From Tubiluchus corallicola (Eukaryota > Priapulida > Priapulimorpha > Priapulimorphida > Tubiluchidae): a stretch of 64,000 nt of DNA. This document shows, piece by piece, positions 49,999 through 60,664 of this stretch. The position numbers and the translations under genes are program-made. A model generated the notes under the pieces. That model saw nothing but the letters and a program-made list of their open reading frames with translations. It did not search any database and was not told the DNA's origin. Within the stretch, counting starts at the first letter, position 1. Each line of letters opens with the position of its first letter. The DNA is taken from positions 1-64,000 of the forward strand of contig JAQGDQ010000840.1 of assembly GCA_030141605.1 (NCBI GenBank). The letters are read 5' to 3'.

Positions 49999-50006
49999 CT
50001 TTTATA
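49999..50006 (-). promoter_or_regulatory. TATA box, minus strand
   Basis: TATAAAAG in the context GAACTATAAAAGCTGAGTCC on the minus strand, about 85-92 bp upstream of a perfect GTAAGT donor. Its place and direction suit a promoter for the minus-strand leader array and the 988-aa gene. No transcription evidence is available. Confidence 0.55.
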
Positions 50007-50029
50007 GTTCACAGTTGCGGGGGAGTTTT

Positions 50030-50800
50030 ACTTTGAACTAGTTAGAGCTGGTTCAATCTGCCCTACACCCACCCTTGTTTTGTCTGCAAATAAATTGACA
50101 TCGCTTACATATTAGAAGGGCTATAAATGTCGATTCTGCTAGCTCAGTTATTAAATATTTTTTATTGTGAATTTATAAAGCTTACTGTACACGTAAAATA
50201 GGATCTAATGACGTTGTAAGTGCAAAAGTTTAACCAAAAACACAAACTACATGTATAAAAGAAGATGTCACACACTGTATTTTATCATATAAACTATTTC
50301 GCTAATAACATACAAAAATGAAAAAGTCATTAAATTACCACATTACTGAGGTATTGTGATATGCTGTACGAGTGAAATGTTGATATAAAATTGTATGTTT
50401 CAGCAAAGATTTATAATATTTTGCTTTACCTGGGAATCAAGGTAAATATGAACTAAATAGTTTTAGGAAGTGTTGAACAGTTGAAACACCAAATGAAACG
50501 TCAGTTATAACGTCGCTTTTTAGCAGGAACGGTGCCTTATGCTGATGTAGTAAACGACTATAGCATTGTTTTAATATAAGGGTTCTTGTAGAGATTGTTA
50601 TACATGCGAAAAAAATCATACTTGTACGTATAAATAGAAATTATTCACGGCGGGATTAACACACAATTGTTAAAACAAGTCTCTCGCCTCTCACACAATT
50701 AGAAATCGTTAACAAATTTTGGAAATGCTGAATTTAACACACCATTTGATGAGCCTATGCATTAGTCATTAATGAAATAAATATTTGTTAAGAAATACTA
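50030..50800. other. Non-coding
   Basis: Nothing recognised upstream of the predicted promoter. Confidence 0.4.
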
Positions 50801-50968
50801 CAAAAAAGACTAAGCAGAATGTTCGTGTATCATTTATTGTAAGTAATGTTAGGAGCAAAACATGAAGGGAATAAAAATACACAGCAAAAAAGACTAAGCA
50901 GAATGTTCGTGTATCATTTATTGTAAGTAATGTTAGTAGCAAAACATGAAGGGAATAAAAATACACAG
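50801..50968. repeat. 84-bp tandem duplication, two copies
   Basis: CAAAAAAGACTAAGCAGAAT starts at 50801 and again at 50885, and the two 84-bp units are almost identical, so the duplication is recent. Confidence 0.93.
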
Positions 50969-51169
50969 TTTTTTAACGTTGATCTTTTCACTGTGTTCAT
51001 CAATTAACTGTGGGCGATTGCTTACAGTTTTTATTCCTCCTGGAAGTACCTAGCTTTGAGTTGTCTAGTATTTCCAGTTTATTTACTGTTGTCATTTTTG
51101 TACATATTTAATGGTTCATCATAAAGTTAGTCATATTTTCTGAAGATTTATATAATCTAACTGTCGGGT

Positions 51170-52420
51170 TATTTGTTGAGCAAGATTACGCAAGACTGTC
51201 TGTCAAGATTGCCTAACTTATCTTTATTGTTTGAGGTAGCGTTGGTACACCTGCACTTTCTTACCTGCTCATTTCATGCAAAACTTTCCCACTGGGTTCT
51301 AGCTATTTATTAATTAATTAATAATGAAATAATTATTTAATATTATATGATTAGATATAGCAGCGATTATGACCTGAAAGCTAATAAACAGAAAGTTTTT
51401 TCAAATGGTGGCAAGAAAATACCCATACTTAATCAGTACAGGTAACAGTATAATGTAATTCGATAAAATTGTAAAAATAATAGTTCAGAAGATCACGACT
51501 ATTAATTAAAATAATTATTAACAATTTAGGCCTTTTAAGCAACTAAGCAGTCGGTAGGTAGGTAAACAGGCAGTTTGGCAGGTATTTAGGTAAGTAGGTG
51601 GGCAAGTACGTACATAGGCAGGTAGAAAGGCAGATAGATAGATAGTTGAAAAGGTACAGTAATTATGGTCATAAATATGATATATTTCTTATACAATATA
51701 AGTCTTTTATTGTTGATTAAATGATATTTTTTAATTGCTGTTTGTATTGTTTGATTATAAATCGAAAAAGTAGTTCTTTTTTTACTTTTCTCTTTCCACC
51801 CAAAAGTGCCCAGCTTCCAGTTTAAATATTCTTTTTGTAAGAAGTTTTATTCCTTAATAACTCTCATAAACATGATCTATATCTCAAAGCTATTATTTTA
51901 CAAGTGTAATTCACCACTTTATCAAGCGCCAGGTTACTTGTGTAAGATTACAGGTCCATAAACTAACAGGTCCGCTCAAGGTAACGCAGGTACATCTGTA
52001 CTTTATCACCTGCTCGTTTCATGCAAAACTTTTCCATTAGTTCAAGTTACGTACCCAGTTATTAGCCCAGAAGGCCAGTAAAAGTAGAGCTTGTTTGCAC
52101 TTTAGTCAGAAAGTAACTATATTCAGTTAATGCATGAATTAGTATATTGCAATCTCATTAAATTAAAAAACATTTTAATGATCATAACTGATAACTACAA
52201 AGAATAATTTTAGGCCTACTAAACGTGAAAGTAAACAAAACTTAAGCAGGCAGGCAGGTAGACAGGTAGTTAAGTAGTTAGGTAGGTATGTTGCTGGCAA
52301 GGTATGTAGGTAGGCACGCCGGTAGGCACGCAGGTAACTAGGTAGGTCGGAAAGTAGTTGGGTGGACGTGTAGATATGTTTGGCCTTCGGTAAGTAAGTA
52401 GGTGAGTGAGTGAGTAAAAT
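51170..52420. repeat. Degenerate tandem duplication of about 0.7 kb
   Basis: A block with ACCTGCTC(A/G)TTTCATGC then AAAACTTT.CCA occurs near 51265 and 52008. In each copy it is followed some 250-300 bp later by a GGTA/GGCA tetramer tract (51550-51650 and 52245-52410). Confidence 0.65.
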
Positions 52421-53178
52421 TATATACATAATTAAATTGTGTCTAACAAAGAAAAATAATCGCAATAATTATTTAATTTTTTAAAAATTTAATTCACAAT
52501 GATTCACTTTGATTAACAGAAGACGCTGATTGTAGCAAACAGCAGGATATCCCATCTGTTCACTGCAGCAAATAAATGAATTATTTCCAGTAAAATTGTT
52601 GGCCCTACTTCTTTACCTATTTCTCAGCCTTTCGCATGTTATTACTGTGAATTACAGAAGTGTTTATTCGTTTTCAAACAAACATTATAAAATCACATTT
52701 TGCTTGTGGATGATTGTGAATGTTTTATAACAATAAAAACGATTAGAACATCAAAGTAATCTATACAGAATGTTTATAGCCTACAAGGAATCATGCAATG
52801 TGTTGTTATGTGTTATTTGTATGTATTACAAATCACTAAAGTAACTTCAGTTGTACCCACTCGATCTTCTGTGTCATACATAAAAATTCGATCCACCCCA
52901 CTTTCTCCACCACGGGGTCACGAACATGGATTCACCGCCAACTTTATCTCACACGTAACACTTTTTCTATAAGGAAATTGCATCAGTTCATCCACAAGCG
53001 AATTCTGATAAGTAATGTTGTTAGTTTAGACAAAGAATTCTAGTTTACTGGAAGAAAGAGAAGAAACAGAAAATGTACATATGAGTGAATTCAGCATTTT
53101 TCCTGCAAAAGATTTTGGTTTTGTTGCACAAGCAGAAGGAAGGTAAACAAAGGAAAACAACATTCAGAGAAGCACACT
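52421..53178. other. Non-coding or intronic
   Basis: Nothing recognised. It may be an intron of the EGF gene that ends at 54300. Confidence 0.35.
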
Positions 53179-53180
53179 TA

Positions 53181-53670
53181 CGGTGTTCCCTCGCTACTTC
53201 CCGGTTCGTTTATCGCGGACTCGCTGTTTCGCGGGTTTTCAAAAATATTAATGTGAAATATTTATCGCGGTAGTTTCGCGGGTTTTTCCGGTACTCCGTC
53301 TAAAGTATTTTTGCACATGCGTAGTACGTATTGTACAGTAAGTAGAGATTTGATGAATTTTGCGTAAATAAATCACAAAATGTATAAAAATATATTAAAA
53401 ATATTAATTTTACCATTAAGAGAATATTCTAAATCATAAAAAAATTACCATTAACAGTAAATAGTGTATTTATTCGGCGGATGAATACATACCAAAAATG
53501 AAATGTAGTACTTGCGCCAGCTTGAGATGCTACTTGCTGACGTGAGATTGTACACAACACACAATTGGCTGATTATAGAGTAAGTATAAAATAAGTATAG
53601 CGTCCGTACTTCGAGGAAATTCACTTATCGTGGTGACCTGGAATGGAACGCGATAAGTGAGGGAACACTG
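53181..53670. mobile_element. Pogo/Tigger-type MITE
   Basis: The left end is CGGTGTTCCCTCGCT and the right end AGTGAGGGAACACTG, imperfect inverted repeats of about 15 bp. They are flanked by TA at 53179-53180 and 53671-53672. Several TCGCGG/TTTCGCGGG blocks lie inside the left end, as in Tigger-like elements. It has no transposase and is 490 bp long, so non-autonomous. Confidence 0.85.
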
Positions 53671-53811
53671 TACTTGTAAATGCAACACCTGGCGAGATTA
53701 GTTTCACTAAAGATTAAAGTATTCATTATATATTTGAATATTGCTTTTTTATTTTTTTTACGGCAACAGAATTAGGAATATCATCAACACAATAAAAACA
53801 CAGCTACACAG

Positions 53812-54300
53812 TTCCAATCCTTGCAAACAGCCCAAACACTGATGGAAGTTTCATTTGTCAGTGTAGCAGTAGAGCAATTGATGTGAGCGAATCAAATGCT
53901 GCTGTTGCTATTTGCTCAGGTAAAAGATTCAGGTAAACAGCTGGTTTTAAAATAGCTGAACAGCAGTTTGCAATTTTCAAAACTCAAAAAATTGCATTTG
54001 CAGAAGTGAATGAATGTGACGCTAGTAACCATGCTTATGATTGTGAATCAATGATTGATGGAAGTTTTACTTGTCAGCACATTGGAGAAGTAGTTGATGT
54101 GACTGAATCAAATGCTTCAGAAACTTTTAGCTCAGGTAATGTTTAGATTACATACTGGGCCTACACACATATTTACAATATTTTAAAACTTTGTCTGTAA
54201 ATAAAAATGTAAATTAATAAACTTATACATTATAGATGAAGATAAATTTGATAATAATTTAATCTAAATTTTTTTTATTTTAGATAATGCGACATTTTAA
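53812..54300 (+). CDS. Last three exons of an EGF-domain protein (partial, degenerate)
   Basis: Exon A 53812-53919 and exon B 54004-54135 each sit between a CAG acceptor and a CAG|GTAA donor. Both begin and end in phase 1, the usual phase for EGF-domain exons. Exon C 54284-54300 follows a TTTTTTATTTTAG acceptor and closes the frame with TAA (DNATF, stop). Spliced, exon B reads EVNECDASNHAYDC, then IDGSFTCQ, which matches the start and core of a calcium-binding EGF module ([DE]-[IV]-[DN]-E-C and DGSF.C). Exon A has NTDGSFICQC. Both share a DV.ESNA tail, so one arose from the other. Each lacks several of the six cysteines, so the modules are degenerate or the gene is decaying. Upstream exons were not found. 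The intron between A and B is 84 bp. Confidence 0.55.
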
Positions 54301-56287
54301 AACTACATGTATTTGATCCATTAACGAATGTCCGCACTTCCCCTCAAGAAGGTTATTAAAAGTTTGCTAATAATTATTTATATTTTTATTTTTGTTTGGT
54401 GTGCACTTTAATGTTTACATCTAATGCGCCCAATCGCGTTTTTATGACATTTTTAAACGTAGGAGTCGTAATAAGAAACAGAAATTATTATACGAGCCAC
54501 TTTTACTGCCGCGGTGCAGCTGCAAAGATTGTTCATATTGGTGCTACAAATTATGGAAGATTTTGCACTAGCTGCATATTCCAGATTGGCAATAATATGT
54601 GAAAGTATTTTCCCGTTTTCTTTTTTGGCTTAAATTAATTTGCGATATAATTGTTTTAATTTGCATCCAGTCCACATTGACTAAAATTTATCAGGAAAAA
54701 TTTGCATTTTAAAGTTTTTTCCGTCGCTTGCATCACTGTAAATTTACTTATTATGTATGGGATCAGTCCACCCCTCGACTAAAGTTTAATGTAAACAACC
54801 TGCTGTGCCAGACAATGCTCGAGGACCAAAAAAAATGTGGTTAAATAAAGAATTAGATATGAAGTCTTCAAAGATACGTAAATGAAACGTTTATTAAAAT
54901 GATGGCTGTGAAAATTAATATCTAACTGTGGTGCGCTTAGTTATTAATAATAATGCCGAATAATAATAATTGTTATTATGAAAAATTACTTAGCTATTTC
55001 AGCATGAACACATTTCTCGAAACAAAAATGTTTAACACTGGTTGCAGTAATTTAATTATTTATTCAGGTTAAAATCCATTTTATATGACAGAATGCATCA
55101 AAAATCGGGTCAAATGTCAATTTTTTGTTTATTTTTAAAAACAAATGCTAATCTTAATGGATGTTTATATTCTATTAATAGTATTATTTTATATAAAGTT
55201 ATTCCACCATAAGTGAAACTCAATCATCGTATCGTATGCGCAGAGCAGATTGTCGTAATGTGCTAAGCAATTATATCGAAATCGGCGATCACTCTGTGTA
55301 AACCAAGCAGGACTTGAATTCTAAAAGAGCGCTACTTGTGTTTTTCTGTAAGGTAGATTGCTGTTTAGGTGGTTCTTTTTTAAGGCACTCTCACATCGCC
55401 TGAATCAGAAATACCGCTGAAGGCACGACTGCCATAGAAAGATGCATCCTTTACCTGCACACTGATGTAAAGAAAAGTTGAAACATACTTCCTATTTATA
55501 AAAACTTACTGTTAACATTGTGAGAATTGACTAAGATTGAATGATTTCATGGAATATTTTCATTTGGAAGTTAGCGGACAGCAATATTTTTATTTACTGC
55601 TGTGCCACAACCTAAAAGGAAATCTCTTCACAAATAAAGAACCAAATTGTAAACTTACAGAAAAGTTAAAAAGAACTTCAGGTGAATTTCCTCAATGTGC
55701 GCCATTTTCCAACATCTGTTGGTGCCAGCATGTGGCGTACTCTTCCAGCGTTGTTTTGTAACTTTTTTCTCTTCCGAAATGTGAAGTAACCGCACAAATG
55801 TTGGTTGCTATGGACTTTTGCAGGAGCACATTGAAGTTATGTTTAAATCCAGTAGATGGCTCTTTCTGATGAACATCTGGGCTTGGCAACATCAAAAACC
55901 TGTTCGCAAAATGACAGCTTCCAGGAGCTACAGTTGGAGTTTGAAAATAAGAGTTTCTTACAATTGCAGTACTAGTTTCTAGATAGAAAAGTGGGTAAGG
56001 AGTGAGTTACAAAATAAAATTTTCAATGTTTTTTAACACTTTTTTGACAATTTGAGTGCTAGAATATGAAAGTCCATATATATATTTGGCAGTGGTTTTT
56101 ACAAAATACGAAAATACGAAACATTTGACAAAATTTTTGGGTCATTCTAGGTTGAAGCACCATAACGTTATTTTAACTATGCCGAATTTAGGATGATTTT
56201 GCTTTGCAAGCACATATGTAACACTTTACTCAGCCTCAGCTTCTTCAACAGCCTTTCTGTAACTTCTTTTCTCTTTTGAGTATATGG
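54301..56287. other. Non-coding, includes possible 3' UTR of the EGF gene
   Basis: An ATTAAA at about 54354 could be a poly(A) signal. No other gene or repeat recognised; the short frames of 67-74 codons lack domains. Confidence 0.4.
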
Positions 56288-56820
56288 AAAATTCTCGGTT
56301 AACGACGCTAATGTGTTCCAGCAAAATATGTCGTTGAACGAAACGTCACTAACCGAAACATTCTTTTCCATAAGAAACAATGTAAAAACATTCAGTTATA
56401 AAAACGTCCAGATGCAAAAATCATTATTGATTGGTTATGCAGAAACTTTCAGTTACTTGCAGTGGGGCAAAACCACTAAGCGGGGCAACCGGAAAATCAT
56501 TATCGTTTGGTTCATAAACTAAACACTCTATATTGTTTGTTGCTCACAGTTCTACAGCGTTTCTTTAATTAAAATATTACTAATTATACTAGTTTTGTGC
56601 TTGTGATAGTTAAAGTGCAAATGAGCTGGCCCTAGACTTTGGAATAACATCAACGAATACATTAAAAATTGTTTATCTATAAATAACTTCAAAAGAAATT
56701 TCAAAAGTGAAATCTTTTCTAATTATACAGAATAAATCAATTTGATTAATTACTCTGCTGTCCATGTTGGAATCCATTGCAATGCCGGCTATGTCAATTT
56801 TTACATTTCTATAGTTCACG

Positions 56821-57244
56821 TTACTTCATACAGATACCATCACATCTTTCTCCTTCTTTCTATTCTCTATTAACCTTTCTTTCTACTCCTTTACTGTTCT
56901 TTTCTACTTCACTCAGTCCACATTCATTACTTCATACAGATACCATCACATCTTTCTCCTTCTTTCTATTCTCTATTAACCTTTCTTTCTACTCCTTTAC
57001 TGTTCTTTTCTACTACACTCAATCCACATTCATTACTTCATACAGATACCATCACATCTTTCTCCTTCTTTCTATTCTCTATTAACCTTTCCTTCTACTC
57101 CTTTACTACTCTTTTCTACTACACTCAGTCCACATTCATTACTTCATACAGATACCATCACATCTTTCTCCTTCTTTCTATTCTCTATTAACCTTTCTTT
57201 CTACTCATTTACTGCTCTTTTCTACTACACTCAATCCACATTCA
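56821..57244. repeat. 106-bp tandem repeat, four copies
   Basis: TTACTTCATACAGATACCAT starts at 56821, 56927, 57033 and 57139. The units are T/C-rich and over 95% alike by eye. Confidence 0.95.
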
Positions 57245-57571
57245 TTTAGGGTACTCTAAACAAGTAATTACTTCTTGAGTACCCCACGGGTCATTTGCAG
57301 CTTGGCATCTTGTGTACATGATAATAAATATATCGTGGATATATTTAATAAATTTAATTTAATTTAATTTAAAAAAAATGTAGTAATTAACAATGTAGTA
57401 GGGGAGAGTTTTATCAGCTGAAACTTTTGCATTTTATCAAGAAGAATTTTATCTGAACTGGGAAAACAATGAATCATCGTGGCTTGTCTATGGCTGTAGT
57501 TGATTGTCTGCTGTCCATTTAGTTGCGCGATGGTGATCTGGGTTAAATGGCAGGCTTCTTGTAGAGTATTA

Positions 57572-57700
57572 GTGCAGTGAGTAAGATGTTAGTGTTTAAA
57601 GTAAGGGAAAGATTGTGCAGTAAGTAAGATGTTAGTGTTTAAAGTAAGGGAAAGATAGTGCAGTAAGTAAGATGCTAGTGTTTAAAGTAAGGGAAAGAAA
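57572..57700. repeat. 43-bp tandem repeat, three copies
   Basis: GTGCAGT(A/G)AGTAAGATG starts at 57572, 57615 and 57658. Confidence 0.93.
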
Positions 57701-57854
57701 TTGTTAAAACGTAACATGCGATGATAAGCGAAAAAAGGGTGTCAAGCGATTAAAAGGTGTTAACTGTAAAATGAAACGTCTCTAAGTAGGGAGATGTTAA
57801 CCGAGAATTTACTGCATTGGTATATACCTGTTACACACTAGCCAAAGCAAGAGT

Positions 57855-57855
<1 letters not shown>

Positions 57856-57888
<33 letters not shown>

Positions 57889-58150
57889 TTAATCTTTATT
57901 TAAAGTCGGCTTTGGGTCAACAATTAACATTAGCTCAAAGAGCTATTATCGCTGACTGTAAATAACAACCTACAACTACATAACAGAGACTATTATTACC
58001 CCACTTTTACGCTAAATACCACGCATCAGGTAGGGCAACAGCAGGTACCATTTTTAAAGTCTTTGGTATGACCCGGCCGCTGGTTCGAGCTCATGACCTC
58101 CCAGACGGAAAGCAGACGCATTAGCACTAGACTAAACCGTTTGGTTTCAG
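57856..58150 (-). mobile_element. tRNA-derived SINE
   Basis: On the minus strand it has an A-box-like GTCTAGTGCTAATGCGTCTG near 58134, then a B-box-like GAGCTCGAACC near 58090. A body follows with GGTACCTGCTGTTGCCCTAC (about 58046), and the 3' end is TTTAAATAAAGATTAAT plus an (ATT)n tail at 57858-57887. This order (tRNA head, body, simple-repeat tail) defines a SINE. No target duplication was visible. Confidence 0.75.
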
Positions 58151-58597
58151 CAGAAATAAATGGAATCCTTGCATTTTTCTTCTTTTTTCTCACCTTACAC
58201 AATGGACACAGTTGCAAACTGTGGGCTTCAAATTCGCTTTCACATGACGCGTGTATTGACATGTAGTAGAGTAGATATTGAATGTACGTGTCTTTAAAAA
58301 TAGTTTGTAAGTACGAAAATGGCAGACAGCAACAAAAGCCATGAAAAACTTTATAGGCTAAATCTCAGTACTGCAATGTTTGTAAAACGCGGCTAAAACA
58401 CCAAAAAAACTGCCGCAAAAGATGAATCGTGACATCGAATTGCAAGAACGTGAATTGCAGAAGATTTCAAAATTGCTCATCACCAATACGAGAAATGCTT
58501 ATCACACTTTTATTACTAAATCAGTCTAACATTTTTCACGAACATTGAAATAAGCATAACTTTCCAGAATGCTTTGGATTTCCTTTGAAGTAACCAT
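58151..58597. other. Non-coding
   Basis: Nothing recognised apart from the target duplication at its end. Confidence 0.4.
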
Positions 58598-58644
58598 CAG
58601 GGCCGGCCTTAGGTAATTGGAGGCCCTAGGCTAAGTGAATTTGG

Positions 58645-58735
<91 letters not shown>

Positions 58736-58842
58736 GCAGTATGTTCGCATAAAGCAAAAAAATGTTACCTCGGCGTGAGGCCCCCCTGGAGGGTGAGGCC
58801 CTAACCGGTTGCCTAGTTTGCCTATGCTTAAGGCCGGCCCTG
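58598..58842. mobile_element. Short hAT-type element with (GA)n core
   Basis: The inverted ends CAGGGCCGGCCTTA and TTAAGGCCGGCCCTG are flanked by TAACCAT at 58591-58597 and 58843-58849; the match is 8 bp, GTAACCAT, if the last G is counted as shared. The inside has (GA)n (58650-58731) and, on the minus strand, the CGAGGTAACATTTTTTT and GCGAACATACT blocks also found in the elements at 19.1 and 25.2 kb. It is 245 bp long and non-autonomous. Confidence 0.9.
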
Positions 58843-59047
58843 TAACCATATTTCTGTTGCAAATGTAAATGTTTTCCAAGTTAAGCTTAGACTAAATTCG
58901 CTAATACCTATTATTATTCTGCCTTCCAGGTTTTCATCCCATGAAAGATCTTCATCTGCCAACTTTTCTCCATTTATAAACAGTTGTCATTGGTGATTGA
59001 ACAAAATGGCCGTCAGGGGGCGTGAATCGAGTATAACAATCTACAAG

Positions 59048-59119
59048 ATGGCGGAAGCGTTCACACGGAAGCCACATCTGATTGCGATTCATCCAGCTGT
59101 GAATTGTCTACGCAGGTGA
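59048..59119 (+). promoter_or_regulatory. Short upstream ORF and YY1-like CAAGATGGCGGA
   Basis: ATG at 59048 opens a 23-codon frame (MAEAFTRKPHL...) that ends at TGA 59117-59119, 29 bp before the zinc-finger start. The ATG lies in CAAGATGGCGGA, which resembles the YY1 motif found just downstream of many animal transcription starts. It may therefore mark the promoter, act as a uORF, or both. Confidence 0.4.
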
Positions 59120-59148
59120 TTGAGAAGTTGACTGAAATCTGATCAGCT

Positions 59149-60609
59149 ATGGGTGCCGTCGTTGATGAAGCTGTAATAAAAGATGACGAAGACTGTAAAA
59201 GAGACACCAGAGAGTCATTGCCAGCATCTGATGAAGCCAGAAGTTCTCATTTTCAAACTCAGGACCGAACATTAATGAATTCTGAGATATCTAGCGCATC
59301 AACTGGTTTTTCTGCTGTGTTGTGTCCAAACACGGCATCTAGACGTCTTAAATGCGGTTACTGTCAGTTAGCAAATTTTCGAAGTAAATGCGAGTTAAAA
59401 ACGCACATGAGAAATCATGCCAGTAAGAAACCATTTAAATGTGGCGAATGCAGCGCAGTTTTTGCATGGTCATCTTCGTTAAAATCACATCTAAAGATTC
59501 ATAGTGGTAAGAAGCCTTTTAAGTGTAAGCAGTGTGAATCCGCTTTCTCTCGGGCGTCTTATTTAAGACAACACATGCAATCACACAGTGGTGAAAAACC
59601 ATTTAAATGTGATCGGTGTGATGTAGCTTTTTCTCGTTCAAGGTCACTGAAACTGCATTTGCTAAAACATGCAGGAAAAGCACCTTTTAAGTGTGATCAA
59701 TGTAATGCCGCCTTTGTCTCTTCAAATAGTTTAATAAAACATCTGCCGTCCCACGTGGGTCAAGAACCTTACAAGTGCAATCAGTGTGAATGCGTTTTTA
59801 AGAGATTACTAAGTTTAAAACGACATCTGAAGACTCATTTAGGTGTAAAGCCATTTAAATGTCAGCTGTGTGATGCTGCTTACACCGAGTCGGGAAGCCT
59901 GAAGCGACATTTGAGAGCTCACACAGGAGAAAGGCCTTTTCATTGTGATCGGTGTGATGCTTCCTTTGCTGAATCGGGGCACTTGAAACAACATCTTGCT
60001 ACACACACTGGAGAAAAGCCTTACTTGTGCAACGAGTGTGGGGCTACGTTCGCTCGATCGGACGGTTTAAGATATCACCTGATTGCTCATTCAAAGAAAG
60101 TTAACTGTGGTGATCCTACTGTTATTCTGTCCAGCAATTTAAGACAACGTGATGCGACTCTGATGCGTTTCAAATGTCAACTGTGTACGGCTGCTTTCTT
60201 TCGGCCAAGTCACTTAAAACAACATCTGAGAACTCATACGGGAGAAAAACCTTATAAGTGTACTCAGTGTAGCAGTTGTTTCACTGCATCAAGCAGTTTA
60301 AAACAGCATCTGAAAATTCATTCCGGCGAGAAGCCGTTTAAATGTGACCACTGCGACAAAGCTTTCACAGCATCCAGTGATTTAAATAAACATCGCAGAA
60401 GCCATACAGGGGAGAGGCCTTACAAGTGTAGCTTGTGTGATGCTGCCTTTAGCAGATTAGGGCATTTGAAGCAGCATTTAAGGATTCACACTGGAGAAAA
60501 GCCATTTAAGTGTAGTCATTGTGGTGCTGCTTTTACTCAGTCGGGCAATTTGAAGCGGCATTTACTTGGTCATCAATCGTCATTCACTGGAAAGGTAGAT
60601 GATTTCTGA
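59149..60609 (+). CDS. C2H2 zinc-finger protein, 14 fingers, 486 aa
   Basis: A single uninterrupted exon. Residues 1-66 are acidic to neutral with no recognised domain. Fingers 1-9 run from residue 68 to 314 and fingers 10-14 from 341 to 475, each with the C-x2-C-x12-H-x3-H spacing and TGEKP-type linkers. A 26-residue gap (SKKVNCGDP...) separates the two blocks. Finger 1 is atypical ([12 protein letters not shown]). The tail is 11 residues. It is probably a nuclear sequence-specific DNA-binding regulator; the target is unknown and no KRAB, BTB or SET domain is present. The start is the first ATG after an in-frame TGA at 59140-59142. Finger-to-finger similarity makes one-to-one orthology hard to assign. 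Confidence 0.93.
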   Translation: MGAVVDEAVIKDDEDCKRDTRESLPASDEARSSHFQTQDRTLMNSEISSASTGFSAVLCPNTASRRLKCGYCQLANFRSKCELKTHMRNHASKKPFKCGECSAVFAWSSSLKSHLKIHSGKKPFKCKQCESAFSRASYLRQHMQSHSGEKPFKCDRCDVAFSRSRSLKLHLLKHAGKAPFKCDQCNAAFVSSNSLIKHLPSHVGQEPYKCNQCECVFKRLLSLKRHLKTHLGVKPFKCQLCDAAYTESGSLKRHLRAHTGERPFHCDRCDASFAESGHLKQHLATHTGEKPYLCNECGATFARSDGLRYHLIAHSKKVNCGDPTVILSSNLRQRDATLMRFKCQLCTAAFFRPSHLKQHLRTHTGEKPYKCTQCSSCFTASSSLKQHLKIHSGEKPFKCDHCDKAFTASSDLNKHRRSHTGERPYKCSLCDAAFSRLGHLKQHLRIHTGEKPFKCSHCGAAFTQSGNLKRHLLGHQSSFTGKVDDF

Positions 60610-60664
60610 ACTTGTCAATGACTTGTAGCTGGTAGAATTATTAGCCTTTATGAGTATAAGCCGA
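60610..60664 (+). other. Short 3' flank of the zinc-finger gene
   Basis: Only about 55 bp separate the stop codon from the minisatellite. No AATAAA is seen here, so the array may be transcribed as 3' UTR. Confidence 0.45.

Larger units (their letters stand above)
56288..57815. mobile_element. Putative DNA transposon remnant with inverted ATTCTCGGTTAAC ends
   Basis: AAATTCTCGGTTAACGAC at the left (about 56289) faces GATGTTAACCGAGAATTT at the right (about 57796-57814). Inside the left end are AACGAAACGTCACTAACCGA and CATAAGAAACAATGTAAAA, the kind of subterminal sequence seen in pogo/Tc1-like elements. The inside holds two minisatellites and no transposase. Target duplications are not clear, so the boundaries are approximate. 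Confidence 0.5.

Noticed and set aside
50015-50035. Possible NF-kappaB-type GGGGGAGTTTTAC near the predicted promoter
   Set aside because: Only the 5' half fits the consensus; the required CC at the 3' end is absent.
54396-54602. 68-codon plus-strand frame with several cysteines, just after the EGF exons
   Set aside because: Not in phase with the EGF exons, no acceptor supports it, and the EGF frame already stops at 54300.
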